Shown: one piece after another, positions 48,791 to 57,194 of the stretch
How the letters are laid out: each line of letters starts with the position of its first letter
Position numbering within the stretch: the stretch's first letter is position 1
Assembly: GCA_001298545.1 (NCBI GenBank)
Contig: LJCX01000029.1
Coordinates: 868,001 to 932,000 of the forward strand
Direction of reading: 5' to 3'
DNA: 64,000 bases
Source of the DNA: Actinobacteria bacterium OV320
Lineage (GTDB): Bacteria; Actinomycetota; Actinomycetes; Streptomycetales; Streptomycetaceae
Notes under the pieces: generated by a model
Seen by the model: the letters and a program-made list of their open reading frames with translations, nothing else
What the model was told of the DNA's origin: nothing
Databases searched by the model: none
Position numbers and translations under genes: made by a program

Positions 48791-49918
48791 TCAGAGCCAG
48801 CCGTTGCGCCGGAAGCCGCGGTACAGGACCCAGCAGGCGACGGATATCACGCCGACGACCAGGGGGTAGCCGAACCTCCAGTGCAGCTCCGGCATGTGGT
48901 CGAAGTTCATGCCGTACATGCCGCAGACCATCGTCGGCACGGCGATCACCGCGGCCCAGGCCGTGATCTTCCGCATGTCCTCGTTCTGCGCGACCGTCAC
49001 CTGCGCCAGGTGCGCCTGAAGGATCGAGTTGAGCAGCTCGTCGAAGGCGGCGATCTGCTCCGTCGCGCGCAGCAGATGGTCGGAGACGTCCCGGAAGTAG
49101 GCCTGTATCTCCGGGTCGATCACCCGGACCGGCCGGTCCGCGAGGTCCAGGAGCGGACGGCCGAGCGGCACCACCGCCCGCTTCAGCTCGAGGAGTTCCC
49201 GCTTGAGCTGGTAGATGCGACCCGGATCCGCCCGTGCGCCGTTCGCCGCGAAGACATCCGTCTCGACCTTGTCGATGTCCTCCTGCACCGAGTCGATGAC
49301 ATTGAGGTAGTCGTCCACCACATGGTCCGCGATCGCGTGCAGCACCGCGGACGGCCCCTTGGCCAGCTGAGTCGTGTCGGACTCCAGCTCCTCGCGCAGC
49401 GGGCCCAGCGACCCGTGCCGGCCGTGGCGCACCGTGATCACGAAGTCGCGGCCGACGAACACCATGATCTCGCCGGTGTTGACCACCTCGCTGGTCTCCG
49501 TGAGTTCCTCGTGCTCGACGTAGCAGACCGTCTTGAACACCGCGAACAAGGTCTCCCCGTACCGCTCCACCTTCGGCCGCTGATGGGCCTCGACGGCGTC
49601 CTCGACGGCCAGCGGATGCAGGTCGAAGAGCTCGGCGATGCCCGCGAACTCGTCGTTCGTCGGTTCGTGCAGGCCGAGCCACACGAAGCCGTGACCGTGC
49701 TTGCGCACCCGTTCCACCGTCTCGACCAGATCGCCGCCGCGCGGGGCGCGGACACCGTCCCGGTAGGTCACGCAGTTCACCACCGAGGAACCCAGCGGGG
49801 ACCGCGCGGGGTGACTCAGGTCGACCCGCGGCCGTCGCCGGGCCAGCCGCGCCACCCTGCGCAGGCCGCCGACCGTTCCGAGGCCGGTGACCTTCCGCAG
49901 ATTCCCCGCCATGGTCAT
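48791..49918 (-). CDS. corA: CorA-type Mg2+/Co2+ transporter
   Basis: 375 residues from ATG 49918 (AGGAGACCC upstream; ATG 49912 also in frame). A large cytoplasmic alpha/beta domain (WLGLHEPTNDEFAG, HPLAVEDAVEAHQRPK) and a long coiled helix (LLNSILQAHLAQVTVAQNED) lead to two membrane helices. The selectivity signature GMYGMNFDHMPE lies at the end of the first. The C-terminus is basic (YRGFRRNGWL), as in CorA. A pentameric divalent-cation channel. Confidence 0.95.
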   Translation of the reverse strand: MTMAGNLRKVTGLGTVGGLRRVARLARRRPRVDLSHPARSPLGSSVVNCVTYRDGVRAPRGGDLVETVERVRKHGHGFVWLGLHEPTNDEFAGIAELFDLHPLAVEDAVEAHQRPKVERYGETLFAVFKTVCYVEHEELTETSEVVNTGEIMVFVGRDFVITVRHGRHGSLGPLREELESDTTQLAKGPSAVLHAIADHVVDDYLNVIDSVQEDIDKVETDVFAANGARADPGRIYQLKRELLELKRAVVPLGRPLLDLADRPVRVIDPEIQAYFRDVSDHLLRATEQIAAFDELLNSILQAHLAQVTVAQNEDMRKITAWAAVIAVPTMVCGMYGMNFDHMPELHWRFGYPLVVGVISVACWVLYRGFRRNGWL

Positions 49919-50200
49919 CTGGGTCTCCTTGCGTGTAACTCCACGGGCCGCGTTCCCGCGTCCTGGCGCGCCAGTCTGCCAGGCCCGCGTATGCCGAGGG
50001 TAAGCCTGTGGACAGGGCCGGTTCCGCTTTGTTCCCGCCTGTGGACGACGGATGCCCCGGCCCGTTCGCGCGACCGGTGCCCGCCCGACCCCGGTACGGG
50101 TTCCCGGCGTCGCCGACCGCATCCGGGCCGCGCCGTCCGGTCCCCCGTCCCGGCCGCGTCGACGACCTCCGGTGAGCGGGACAACTGGGATGATCGGCGC

Positions 50201-50995
50201 ATGACGCGATCCGACGGGTACCTTCTGGACAACCGGCAGCCCGAGGCGGGGGAACGCTTCGACGCCTTCGCCGCCCTCTTCGACGCCACGACGCTCCGCC
50301 ACTTCGAGGCGTTCGGGGTCGGACCCGGCTGGCTCTGCTGGGAGGTGGGCGCCGGCGGCACCTCCGTGGTGTCCTGGCTGGCGAAGAAGGTCGGCCCGAC
50401 GGGCAAGGTCCTCGCGACCGACATCGACACCTCCCGGCTGACGTCGGTCGCCCGCCCACCGGTCGAGGTACGCGTCCACGACGTCGGCACCGAGGAACCG
50501 CCGATGGAGGGCTTCGACCTGGTGCACGCCCGGCTCGTGCTGGTCCATGTGCCGGACCGGGAGCGGGCGTTGCGATCGATGGTCAAGGCGCTGCGACCGG
50601 GCGGACGGCTCCTGATCGAGGACGGCGACCCCGCCCTGCAGCCTCTGCTCTGCCCCGACGAACACGGCCCCGAACAGCAGTTGGCGAACCGCTTGCGGCA
50701 CGGCTTCCGCAAGCTCCTGGCCGGCCGGGGCGCCGACCTCTCCTACGGTCGTAAGCTCCCGCGTCTGCTCCGCGAGGCCGGGCTGCGCCGGGTCGAGGCC
50801 GACGCCTATTTCCCCGTCACCTCACCCGCCTGCGCGGTCCTGGAGTCCGCGACGGTCCGCCAGATCCGCGGCGAACTCGTCGGAGCGGGCCTCGCGACCG
50901 ACGAGGAGATCGACCGGCACCTGGCGAACGTCGCCTCCGGAAGCATGGACCTGGCCACGGCGCCGATGATCTCGGCATGGGGACGCAAGGACTAG
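50201..50995 (+). CDS. Class I methyltransferase
   Basis: 264 residues from ATG 50201. It begins GYLLDNRQPEAGERFDAFAA, which is characteristic of actinobacterial antibiotic-type or small-molecule methyltransferases. The SAM site is WEVGAGGTSVVSWLAKKVG; ATDIDTSRL, FDLVHARLVLVHVPDRE and MVKALRPGGRLLIEDGD follow. No biosynthetic neighbours, so the substrate cannot be inferred. Divergent from corA. Confidence 0.92.
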   Translation: MTRSDGYLLDNRQPEAGERFDAFAALFDATTLRHFEAFGVGPGWLCWEVGAGGTSVVSWLAKKVGPTGKVLATDIDTSRLTSVARPPVEVRVHDVGTEEPPMEGFDLVHARLVLVHVPDRERALRSMVKALRPGGRLLIEDGDPALQPLLCPDEHGPEQQLANRLRHGFRKLLAGRGADLSYGRKLPRLLREAGLRRVEADAYFPVTSPACAVLESATVRQIRGELVGAGLATDEEIDRHLANVASGSMDLATAPMISAWGRKD

Positions 50996-51039
50996 TGGCG
51001 TGAGCGGGTAGGTGGCGCCAGCGGCAGCAGGTGTCAGCG

Positions 51040-51130
51040 GTAGGAGGCGGCAGCGGTCGGAGGGGCGGAGCACGTCGGCGGTGGGCAGAGGTGGGAGGGG
51101 CCAGCGGTCGGAGGGTTGGAGCACATCGAC
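51040..51130. repeat. Imperfect direct repeat, about 60 bp
   Basis: CAGCGGTCGGAGGG followed by GGAGCAC and TCG occurs twice (from about 51050 and 51106), in a GGT/GGCAG-rich spacer. No gene is visible between 50996 and 51153. Confidence 0.65.
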
Positions 51131-51153
51131 AGCGAGGGCCCGGCGTGGTGCCC

Positions 51154-52488
51154 TCAGCCGGCGTGGGCGCGGTATGGCGTCGCCGCCGCGCCGTCGCCCC
51201 GCGCGGGGGGTCTGCCGCCCACCCGTTCCACCGCTCGGGCCCCCGCCCGGCACCCTTCGGCCGCCGCCGCCCCCGCATCGGCGCCCGCGAGCAGCGCGGC
51301 GAGGAAGGCGCCGGTGAAGGCGTCGCCGGCGCCCGTGGTGTCCAGGGGCGTCGCCGGAGCGGCGGGGACGCGGACGAGCACCGTGCCGTCACGGGCCACC
51401 AGCGCACCGTCGGCCCCCTCCTTGGACACCACCAGCGGGACCAGACGGCTCAGCGCGGCGGCGGCGCCCGCCCCGTCGAGCAGGCCGGTCAGCAGACAGG
51501 CCTCGGCACGGCTCGGCAGCAGCACGTCCACTCCCTCGACGAGGGACAGGAAGCGGTCGACGCCCAAGTCCACCAGGAAGCCCGCCGACGCCGGGTCGAG
51601 ACTCACCGGCACTCCACGCGCGCGTGCCGCCGCCGACGCCGTGCCCACCAGCGCGCGCCCGGATTCGGAGAACAGCAGGTAGCCCGACAGGTGCAGTCGG
51701 CCGACCCCGTCCAGGAGGGCGTCCGACCAGTCGCCCGGGTCGAGCCGCAGGGACGCGCCGCTGTCGGTGAGGAACGTCCGCTCGGCCGCGGCACCGGTGT
51801 CGACCAGGCAGATCACCGTCCCGGTGGTCGCCTGCGGGTCGACGACGAGCCGTGGCCGCACCCCGCAGGCGGTCAGCTCCCGTTCGTGCCAGGCCGCCGA
51901 CTCCGCGCCCACCCGGCCGAGGAGTCGTACGTCCGCGCACCCCCAATGCGCCGCCCAGCACGCCACGTTGGCGCCCGCCCCGCCCGGCAGGGTCCGGATC
52001 ACGGAGGCCGTGTCCGTACCGGAGGCCAGCGGGCCCCGATGACGGGCGACGACGTCCGTCACGACGTCCCCGACGACCAGCAGCGCCCCGCCTCCCGAGC
52101 CGCCGACCGCGGGCGCCCCGGGCGCCCTCCCGCCCGGCCCCGAGCGCGATCCCGGCCCCGAGCGCGATCCCGGCCCCGGCCCCGATCCCGGCCCGGGGCT
52201 CGCCCCTGGCTCCGCTCCCGGCCCGGGGCTCGCCCCTGGCTCCGCTCCCGGCTCGGGGCTCGCCCCTGGCTCCGCTCCCGGCTCGGGGCTCGCCCCTGGC
52301 TCCGCTCCCGGCTCGGGGCTCGCCCCCGGCCCCGCTCCCGGCTCGGGGCTGGCCCCTGGCCCCGATCCCGGCTCCGGCCCCGATCCCGGTCTCGCCCCCG
52401 ATCCCGGTCTCGCCCCCGATCCCGCATCCCCGATCGGCTCGCCGGGGTCGCTGGGACCGCCGTCCGTCCCGTCCGGCCGGGCGGTCAT
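51154..52488 (-). CDS. psuK: PfkB-family sugar kinase (probable pseudouridine kinase) with repeat-rich N-terminus
   Basis: 444 residues. The kinase domain starts near residue 132 (LLVVGDVVTDVVARHRG) and is complete: LPGGAGANVACWAAHWG, DLGVDRFLSLV and the catalytic DTTGAGDAFTGAFLAALLAG. The first 130 residues are an unusual Pro/Gly/Glu/Ser/Ala tail of decapeptide repeats (EPGASPEPGA type). The ATG overlaps the psuG stop by four bases (ATGA). Together PsuK and PsuG would convert pseudouridine to uracil plus ribose 5-phosphate. The kinase could instead be ribokinase-like; linkage to psuG favours pseudouridine. Confidence 0.88.
   Translation of the reverse strand: MTARPDGTDGGPSDPGEPIGDAGSGARPGSGARPGSGPEPGSGPGASPEPGAGPGASPEPGAEPGASPEPGAEPGASPEPGAEPGASPGPGAEPGASPGPGSGPGPGSRSGPGSRSGPGGRAPGAPAVGGSGGGALLVVGDVVTDVVARHRGPLASGTDTASVIRTLPGGAGANVACWAAHWGCADVRLLGRVGAESAAWHERELTACGVRPRLVVDPQATTGTVICLVDTGAAAERTFLTDSGASLRLDPGDWSDALLDGVGRLHLSGYLLFSESGRALVGTASAAARARGVPVSLDPASAGFLVDLGVDRFLSLVEGVDVLLPSRAEACLLTGLLDGAGAAAALSRLVPLVVSKEGADGALVARDGTVLVRVPAAPATPLDTTGAGDAFTGAFLAALLAGADAGAAAAEGCRAGARAVERVGGRPPARGDGAAATPYRAHAG
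52191..52370. repeat. Six tandem 30-bp units coding a Pro-Gly-rich tail
   Basis: Units start at 52191, 52221, 52251, 52281, 52311 and 52341, with only a few base changes. Each encodes ten residues of the EPGAEPGASP kind. On both sides lie shorter 12-18 bp repeats of GATCCCGG type (52141-52190 and 52371-52430). Confidence 0.95.
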
Positions 52489-53393
52489 GCCTGGGCCCAC
52501 GCCGTCGCGATCCGTGCCGCCAGTCGCACATTGCCGCGCACCGCCGCCAGATTGGCGCTCAGGGACGCGCCGTCGGTGTGCCGGACCAGGTAGTCGAGCA
52601 GGAACGGTGTGACGCCCTGACCGGTGACGCCGGCCTCCTCGCACGCGTGCAGCGCGTCGGCGAGCACACGCGCGTGCAGTTCGGGATCGAGCTGCTCCTC
52701 CTCGGGAACCGGGTTGGCGACGATCAGCGCGGACTCCGGGACACCGAGCGCGTCCTGAGCCCGCATCACATCGGCCACCTGCCCCGGAGTCCGCAGCGTC
52801 CAGTCCACGGGATGCCCCGAGTCGGAGAGGTAGAACCCCGGGAAGCTCTCGGTGTCGTAGCCCGCGACGGCGACGCCCAGCGTCTCCAGCCGCTGGAGGG
52901 TCGCCGGCACGTCCAGGATCGACTTCACCCCCGCGCACACCACCGTGATCCGGGTGCTCGCCAGCAGCCCCAGGTCGGCCGACTCGTCCTGGGTGACCGT
53001 CCACTCCCGGTGCACCCCGCCGAGCCCGCCCGTCGCGAACACCCGCACCCCCGCGAGCGCCGCCAGCAGCGCCGTGGCGGAGACGGTGGTCGCCCCGCTC
53101 GCCCCCGAGGCCACGGCGAGCGGCAGGTCGCGATGGCCCAGCTTGCGGAAGCCGTCCTCGTTGGCGACCCGATCCAGCTGCTCCTTGTCCAGGCCCACAT
53201 GGGGCCGCCCGTCCAGCACGGCGATCGTCGCCGGTACGGCGCCCTCCGCGCGTACGACCGCCTCCAGCTCCAGCGCCACCTGGAGGTTGCGCGGGCGGGG
53301 CAGCCCGTGCGAGATGATCGTGGACTCCAGGGCCACCACGGGTCGACGCGCGTCGACCGCGTCCCGCACCTCTTCCGACACCACCAGCACCAC
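52485..53393 (-). CDS. psuG: Pseudouridine-5'-phosphate glycosidase
   Basis: 302 residues from GTG 53393; AGGAGG lies seven bases before it. The PsuG family is evident from VALESTIISHGLPRPRNLQ, VPATIAVLDGRPHVGL, ATGGLGGVHREWTVTQDESADL, CAGVKSILDVPATL and ANPVPEEEQLD. It cleaves the C-glycosidic bond of pseudouridine 5'-phosphate, a Mn2+-dependent reaction with a catalytic lysine (likely within VKSILD). Overlaps the kinase gene by four bases. Divergent from the VOC gene. Confidence 0.95.
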   Translation of the reverse strand: MVLVVSEEVRDAVDARRPVVALESTIISHGLPRPRNLQVALELEAVVRAEGAVPATIAVLDGRPHVGLDKEQLDRVANEDGFRKLGHRDLPLAVASGASGATTVSATALLAALAGVRVFATGGLGGVHREWTVTQDESADLGLLASTRITVVCAGVKSILDVPATLQRLETLGVAVAGYDTESFPGFYLSDSGHPVDWTLRTPGQVADVMRAQDALGVPESALIVANPVPEEEQLDPELHARVLADALHACEEAGVTGQGVTPFLLDYLVRHTDGASLSANLAAVRGNVRLAARIATAWAQA

Positions 53394-53492
53394 GCGCCCG
53401 CCTCCTGTCCGTCGGTCTCCCCTCATCTCTGGCGGGCGGCACGCCCGGCCAAACCCTTGCGGCCTGTGGAGCAGGACACCAGCCTGGGAGGT

Positions 53493-53921
53493 ATGACGGA
53501 CAACACGACACGTCTCGACCATGTCGTCCTGTGGGTACGCGACCCGATCGCCGCCGCCGACTTCTACGAGAAGGCCGTCGGCCTGGAGCCCGTACGGCTC
53601 GCCGAGTTCGCCGCCGGAGAGGAACCGTTTCCCTCCGTACGGGTCAACGAGGAGGCGCTCCTGGACCTCATGCCGTCGTCGATGGCCGAGCGGATGAAGA
53701 TGCTCCCCGGCGCCGCCGAGAGCGCGGGACACCCCGTGAACCATGTCTGCCTCGCCCTGCCGCGGGGCGACTTCGACACGCTGCTGGCCCGCCTCGAGGA
53801 GCGCGCCGTCCCCGTGTCGGATGTCTCGCAGGGTTCCTTCGGCGCCCGCGGCGAGGCCACGCGCAGCTTCTACTTCCGCGACCCGGACGGCAACGTCATC
53901 GAGGCACGACACTACGACTGA
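53493..53921 (+). CDS. VOC-family (glyoxalase/dioxygenase-like) protein
   Basis: 142 residues from ATG 53493 with GGGAGG just upstream. Paired beta-alpha-beta modules: LDHVVLWVRDPIAAADFYEKA then HVCLALPRGDFDTLLARLEE, and SFYFRDPDGNVIEARHY at the end. His/Glu residues in LDHVV and NVIEARHY are suitable metal ligands. The substrate is unknown. The stop codon lies in a short triple repeat, CACTGACCCGGC-like (53920-53970). Confidence 0.92.
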   Translation: MTDNTTRLDHVVLWVRDPIAAADFYEKAVGLEPVRLAEFAAGEEPFPSVRVNEEALLDLMPSSMAERMKMLPGAAESAGHPVNHVCLALPRGDFDTLLARLEERAVPVSDVSQGSFGARGEATRSFYFRDPDGNVIEARHYD

Positions 53922-54001
53922 CCCGGCCACCACTGACCCGGCGACCACTGACCTGGCCACCTGTGACGGGGGTACGACCGGCGTGGCTCCGACCGCCGTA
54001 C

Positions 54002-55348
54002 CTACGACTGTCGTACGCCCGGCGGGCCGTCCTCCGCTGCCGCCCTGGACCTGTCTTCGTTCCCCTTCGCCTTTCCCTTCGCCTTCCTGTCCCCGGTCCG
54101 GGTGGACAGCACCAGGGCGGCCAGCGGGACGAGCAGACTCGCCGCGGCGGCGTTGAGCCACGCGTAGCTCGCCTGCGCGACGATCAGCCCGGCTATCGCT
54201 CCGCCGAACCCCGCCGAGGTGTTCATCGTGAGATCGGAGATCCCCTGGGCGGCGGCTCGCGCGGACTGCGGCACCGAGTCCGTCAGCAGCGCGGAACCCG
54301 ACACGAGCCCGGCCGACCAGCCCAGCCCGAGCACGAAGAGCCCGGCGGCGGTCTGCCCGTGGCTGTCGCCCGCCGTCCCCGCCAGGAACATCGCGACGGC
54401 CAGCAGCCCGGCCGCGAGTCCCGCCACGGAGAACCGTCCCACCCGGTCCGCCAGGCGTCCCATCAGCGGCGCGAACGCGTACATGCCCGCGATGTGCCCG
54501 CTGATGACGAGCCCGATCAGGTCGATGCTCGCGCCGTGGTGCGTGAGGTCGAGCGGGGTCATCGACATGACCGAGACCATCGCCGTGTGCGACACGGCCA
54601 CCGTCACGAGGGCGAGCCGCGCGCGGGGCGAGGCGGCGACGGCCGCCAGACCGGCACGCAGGGAACGGGCCTGCGGGGACCTCTCCTCCTGCGGCGCGAG
54701 CGCGCGGGCCGTCAGCAGCGGGTCGGGGCGCAGCAGGACGGCCACCAGGACCGCGGCCATGACGAAGATCCCGGCGGCCCACAGGAAGGGGCCCGCCGCC
54801 GGGGGTATGCCGAGTCCGGCGACGCTCCGGCCGGCGGGCGCGGCGATGTTCGGGCCCAGGACCGCGCCGATGGTGGTCGCCCACACCACGTTCGAGATGG
54901 CCCGGGCGCGCCGTCGCGGCTCGGCCAGGTCGGCGGCGGCGAACCGCGCCTGGAGGTTCGCGGAGGAGGCGGCGCCGAAGGCGGCCATGCCGCACAGCAG
55001 CAGCGGGTAGTTCCCGGCCCGCGCCGCCACCACGACGACACAGGCGCCCAGGGCGCCCACCAGATAGGCCAGTACCAGCCCCGGCCGGCGCCCGCGCGCG
55101 GTCATCAGCGCGGCCATCGGCACGGACAGCACGGCCGTACCGGCGACGGTGGCGGTGGGCGCGAGCCCGGACAGCGCCTCGGTGCCGCTGACCTGCCGGG
55201 CCAGTACGGCGGACAGCGCGATGCCGGTGGCGACGCCGAGGCCGCCGAGGATCTGGCTCGCGACCAGCACTCCGGTCGTGCGGCGCCGCAGCGCGGGCAG
55301 GAGAGCTGCGTCGACGGGCCCGGCCGCGGCGCGCTCGACGGCGGTCAC
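54002..55348 (-). CDS. Major facilitator superfamily transporter
   Basis: 448 residues from GTG 55348. Twelve membrane segments, loop 2-3 motif MTARGRRPGLVLAYLVG and the equivalent GRLADRVGRFSVAGLAAG in the second half. LDLTHHGASIDLIGLVISGHIAGMYAF is typical of the drug-efflux YfcJ/EmrB-like MFS group common in Streptomyces. A Lys-rich C-terminal tail (DRKAKGKAKGNEDR) follows. The substrate is unknown. Convergent with the VOC gene. Confidence 0.93.
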   Translation of the reverse strand: MTAVERAAAGPVDAALLPALRRRTTGVLVASQILGGLGVATGIALSAVLARQVSGTEALSGLAPTATVAGTAVLSVPMAALMTARGRRPGLVLAYLVGALGACVVVVAARAGNYPLLLCGMAAFGAASSANLQARFAAADLAEPRRRARAISNVVWATTIGAVLGPNIAAPAGRSVAGLGIPPAAGPFLWAAGIFVMAAVLVAVLLRPDPLLTARALAPQEERSPQARSLRAGLAAVAASPRARLALVTVAVSHTAMVSVMSMTPLDLTHHGASIDLIGLVISGHIAGMYAFAPLMGRLADRVGRFSVAGLAAGLLAVAMFLAGTAGDSHGQTAAGLFVLGLGWSAGLVSGSALLTDSVPQSARAAAQGISDLTMNTSAGFGGAIAGLIVAQASYAWLNAAAASLLVPLAALVLSTRTGDRKAKGKAKGNEDRSRAAAEDGPPGVRQS

Positions 55349-55416
55349 GGCCCGCGCCGGACCGTCGCGCGGCCGTGGCGACGACCGGGGGATGTGGTCA
55401 CCGGCGCAGTGTCCCC

Positions 55417-55971
55417 TCAGAACAGCGGCTCGGGTAGTACCCCTTCCAGCGCGAGCAGCTTCCGCTTGGTCTCCAGACCCCCTCCGAACCCGCCGATGCC
55501 GCCGTCGCTCTCCACCACCCGGTGGCAGGGCACGACGACCGGCAGCGGATTGGCGCCCATCGCCACTCCCACCGCCTGCGCCGCCAGCGGCTGTCCCACC
55601 CGCCTGGCGAGATCGCCGTACCCGACGACCGCCCCGTACGGGACGCCGGACTCGAGTTCGCGGAGCACCTGCCGGTTGAAGCCCGAGATCAGCGACCAGT
55701 CCAGCGGCAGCTCGAAGGCCCGTCGCTCACCGGCGAAGTAGGCCTTCACCTGGCCTATCGCCTCGGCCAGCAGCGGGGAGTCGGGCGCCTCGACGGGCTC
55801 CGTGCCCAGTCGGGCCGCGAGCCGGCCGAGCGCCTGGTCGCGTACCGCGTCGGTGGCGTGGAACACGACGTTGAGCAGGCCCTCACCGGTCGCGGCCAGC
55901 AACAGCGGACCGATGTCGGTACCGACGACGGTCCACACGACCCGCTGCTCGTCCTGCCCATGGCTGTCCAT
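55417..55971 (-). CDS. ogt: Methylated-DNA-protein cysteine methyltransferase
   Basis: 184 residues. The active site VVPCHRVVESDGGIGGFGGG carries the acceptor cysteine; GFNRQVLRELESGVPYG and YGDLARRVGQPLAAQAVG precede it (helix-turn-helix and Asn-hinge region). It removes methyl groups from O6-methylguanine in one irreversible transfer. The ATG at 55971 (MDSHGQDEQR) lies eight bases after a perfect damage-type -10 box, so the message is probably leaderless; the frame upstream to 56001 is thus not translated. An N-terminal Ada-like domain is absent. Confidence 0.96.
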   Translation of the reverse strand: MDSHGQDEQRVVWTVVGTDIGPLLLAATGEGLLNVVFHATDAVRDQALGRLAARLGTEPVEAPDSPLLAEAIGQVKAYFAGERRAFELPLDWSLISGFNRQVLRELESGVPYGAVVGYGDLARRVGQPLAAQAVGVAMGANPLPVVVPCHRVVESDGGIGGFGGGLETKRKLLALEGVLPEPLF

Positions 55972-55978
55972 GCGCCCC

Positions 55979-56001
55979 ACCGTACGGCCTGCCACTGACA
56001 A
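55979..56001 (-). promoter_or_regulatory. PafBC-type damage promoter of ogt
   Basis: Minus strand: TTGTCAGTG (56001-55993), eight bases, TACGGT (55984-55979). Perfect match to TTGTCRGTG-N8-TAnnnT. Transcription should begin at or next to ATG 55971. Confidence 0.88.
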
Positions 56002-56049
56002 CGCCCCGGGGCGTCGGCACGGCCGGCTCCCGCACCGGGGCCGCCGGCG

Positions 56050-56922
56050 TCAGTACCCGTACAGGGCCCGCCGCACCACGTCGGGCTTGTTGGTGATCAC
56101 GCCGTCGACGTCGTACGCGGCGACGGCCTCGGCGGTCGCGGGGTCGTCGACGGTCCAGGCGAAGACCTTCATCGGCTTGCCGTGCGGCCCGGCGAGCGCG
56201 TGCACGGCGGAGACGTACGCGGGGGACAGGGCGGTGTACGACGGGTTGATCAGGTCGGCGAAGCCCGCGTACCGGGGCAGGTCCGAGACGGCCGGCATCC
56301 CGAGCAGACCGGTCCGCACCCCCGGCTTCAGGTCGTGCAGGGTCCGCAGGCTTTCGGCGCTGAAGCTCTGCACGATCAGCCGGTTCGTGAGGTGCCGCCG
56401 GTCCAGCCAGCCCTCGTTGCTCAGCACCTTGAGGGTCTGCAGCTCGATCCCCGGATAGAGCTCGGGGTTCTTGACCTCCAGGAGCAGCTTCTGGTGGTGA
56501 TGCTCGACCCGCTCGACGTACTCCTTCAGCGTCGGCACCCGCGCGCCCGTGTACGCGGCGCCGAACCAGCTTCCCGCGTCGAGCCGGGCTATCTCGGCCG
56601 CCGTGAAGTCCCGCACCTTCCAGGGGGCCCGGCCGGGAAAGACCTCCTCGGCGTCGGTCGTACGGCGGAGACTGTCGTCGTGGATCACCACGAGCTCGCC
56701 GTCCCTGGTGCGCTGGACGTCGTTCTCCACCCACAGGATGCCCAGCGAGGCCGCCTCGTCGACGGCGTCCAGGGTGTTCTCGGGGGCTTGGGCGGAGGCT
56801 CCCCGGTGGGCGATCACCGACGGCCGGAAGGCGCTGCCCGCCCGGGCGTCGTGAACGGGGAGCAGGAGGGCGACGGTGCCCAGGACCGCGGTGGTCGTGG
56901 CGGCAACTACGCGCGCGTGCAT
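56050..56922 (-). CDS. Secreted glycerophosphodiester phosphodiesterase
   Basis: 290 residues with a signal peptide (cleavage near residue 28, DARA-GS). GDPD core: VIAHRGASAQAPENTLDA (catalytic His/Arg/Glu-Asn), WVENDVQRTRDGELVVIHDDS and LLLEVKNPELYPG, FAWTVDDPATAEAV and the end DGVITNKPD. It hydrolyses glycerophosphodiesters to glycerol 3-phosphate and an alcohol, probably outside the membrane. The start is ATG 56922. Confidence 0.95.
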   Translation of the reverse strand: MHARVVAATTTAVLGTVALLLPVHDARAGSAFRPSVIAHRGASAQAPENTLDAVDEAASLGILWVENDVQRTRDGELVVIHDDSLRRTTDAEEVFPGRAPWKVRDFTAAEIARLDAGSWFGAAYTGARVPTLKEYVERVEHHHQKLLLEVKNPELYPGIELQTLKVLSNEGWLDRRHLTNRLIVQSFSAESLRTLHDLKPGVRTGLLGMPAVSDLPRYAGFADLINPSYTALSPAYVSAVHALAGPHGKPMKVFAWTVDDPATAEAVAAYDVDGVITNKPDVVRRALYGY

Positions 56923-57194
56923 GCGTACTCCTCGCGTCGGGCCATCACATACAGCTCAACAGTGACAGCAGAGGGTCGACGCCGGGTGAGTACAGGATGA
57001 CCACAGAACGAAAGGAGACCCCGGAGGCCGCTCACTGGTGCCGCACATGTGCGACAAGGGCGTGTTTCTTTGCCGGAAAATCGTTCGACCATTCCGGTGG
57101 GGGTCATACTCTCTCTCAGCCTTGACCGCGCTCAGCGGTCCCGGGGAGGGGCGAGTTTCAGAAGATCAAGCAACAGGGCGAAGGGCTACCGCGC

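Noticed and set aside
52191..52370. CRISPR-like array
   Set aside because: The six 30-bp units are directly tandem with no unique spacers, and they encode in-frame decapeptides.
53920..53970. PafBC box near the VOC stop codon (CACTGACC on the plus strand)
   Set aside because: It is part of a short GACCACTGACC direct repeat; the leading TT and a -10 box at N8 are missing.
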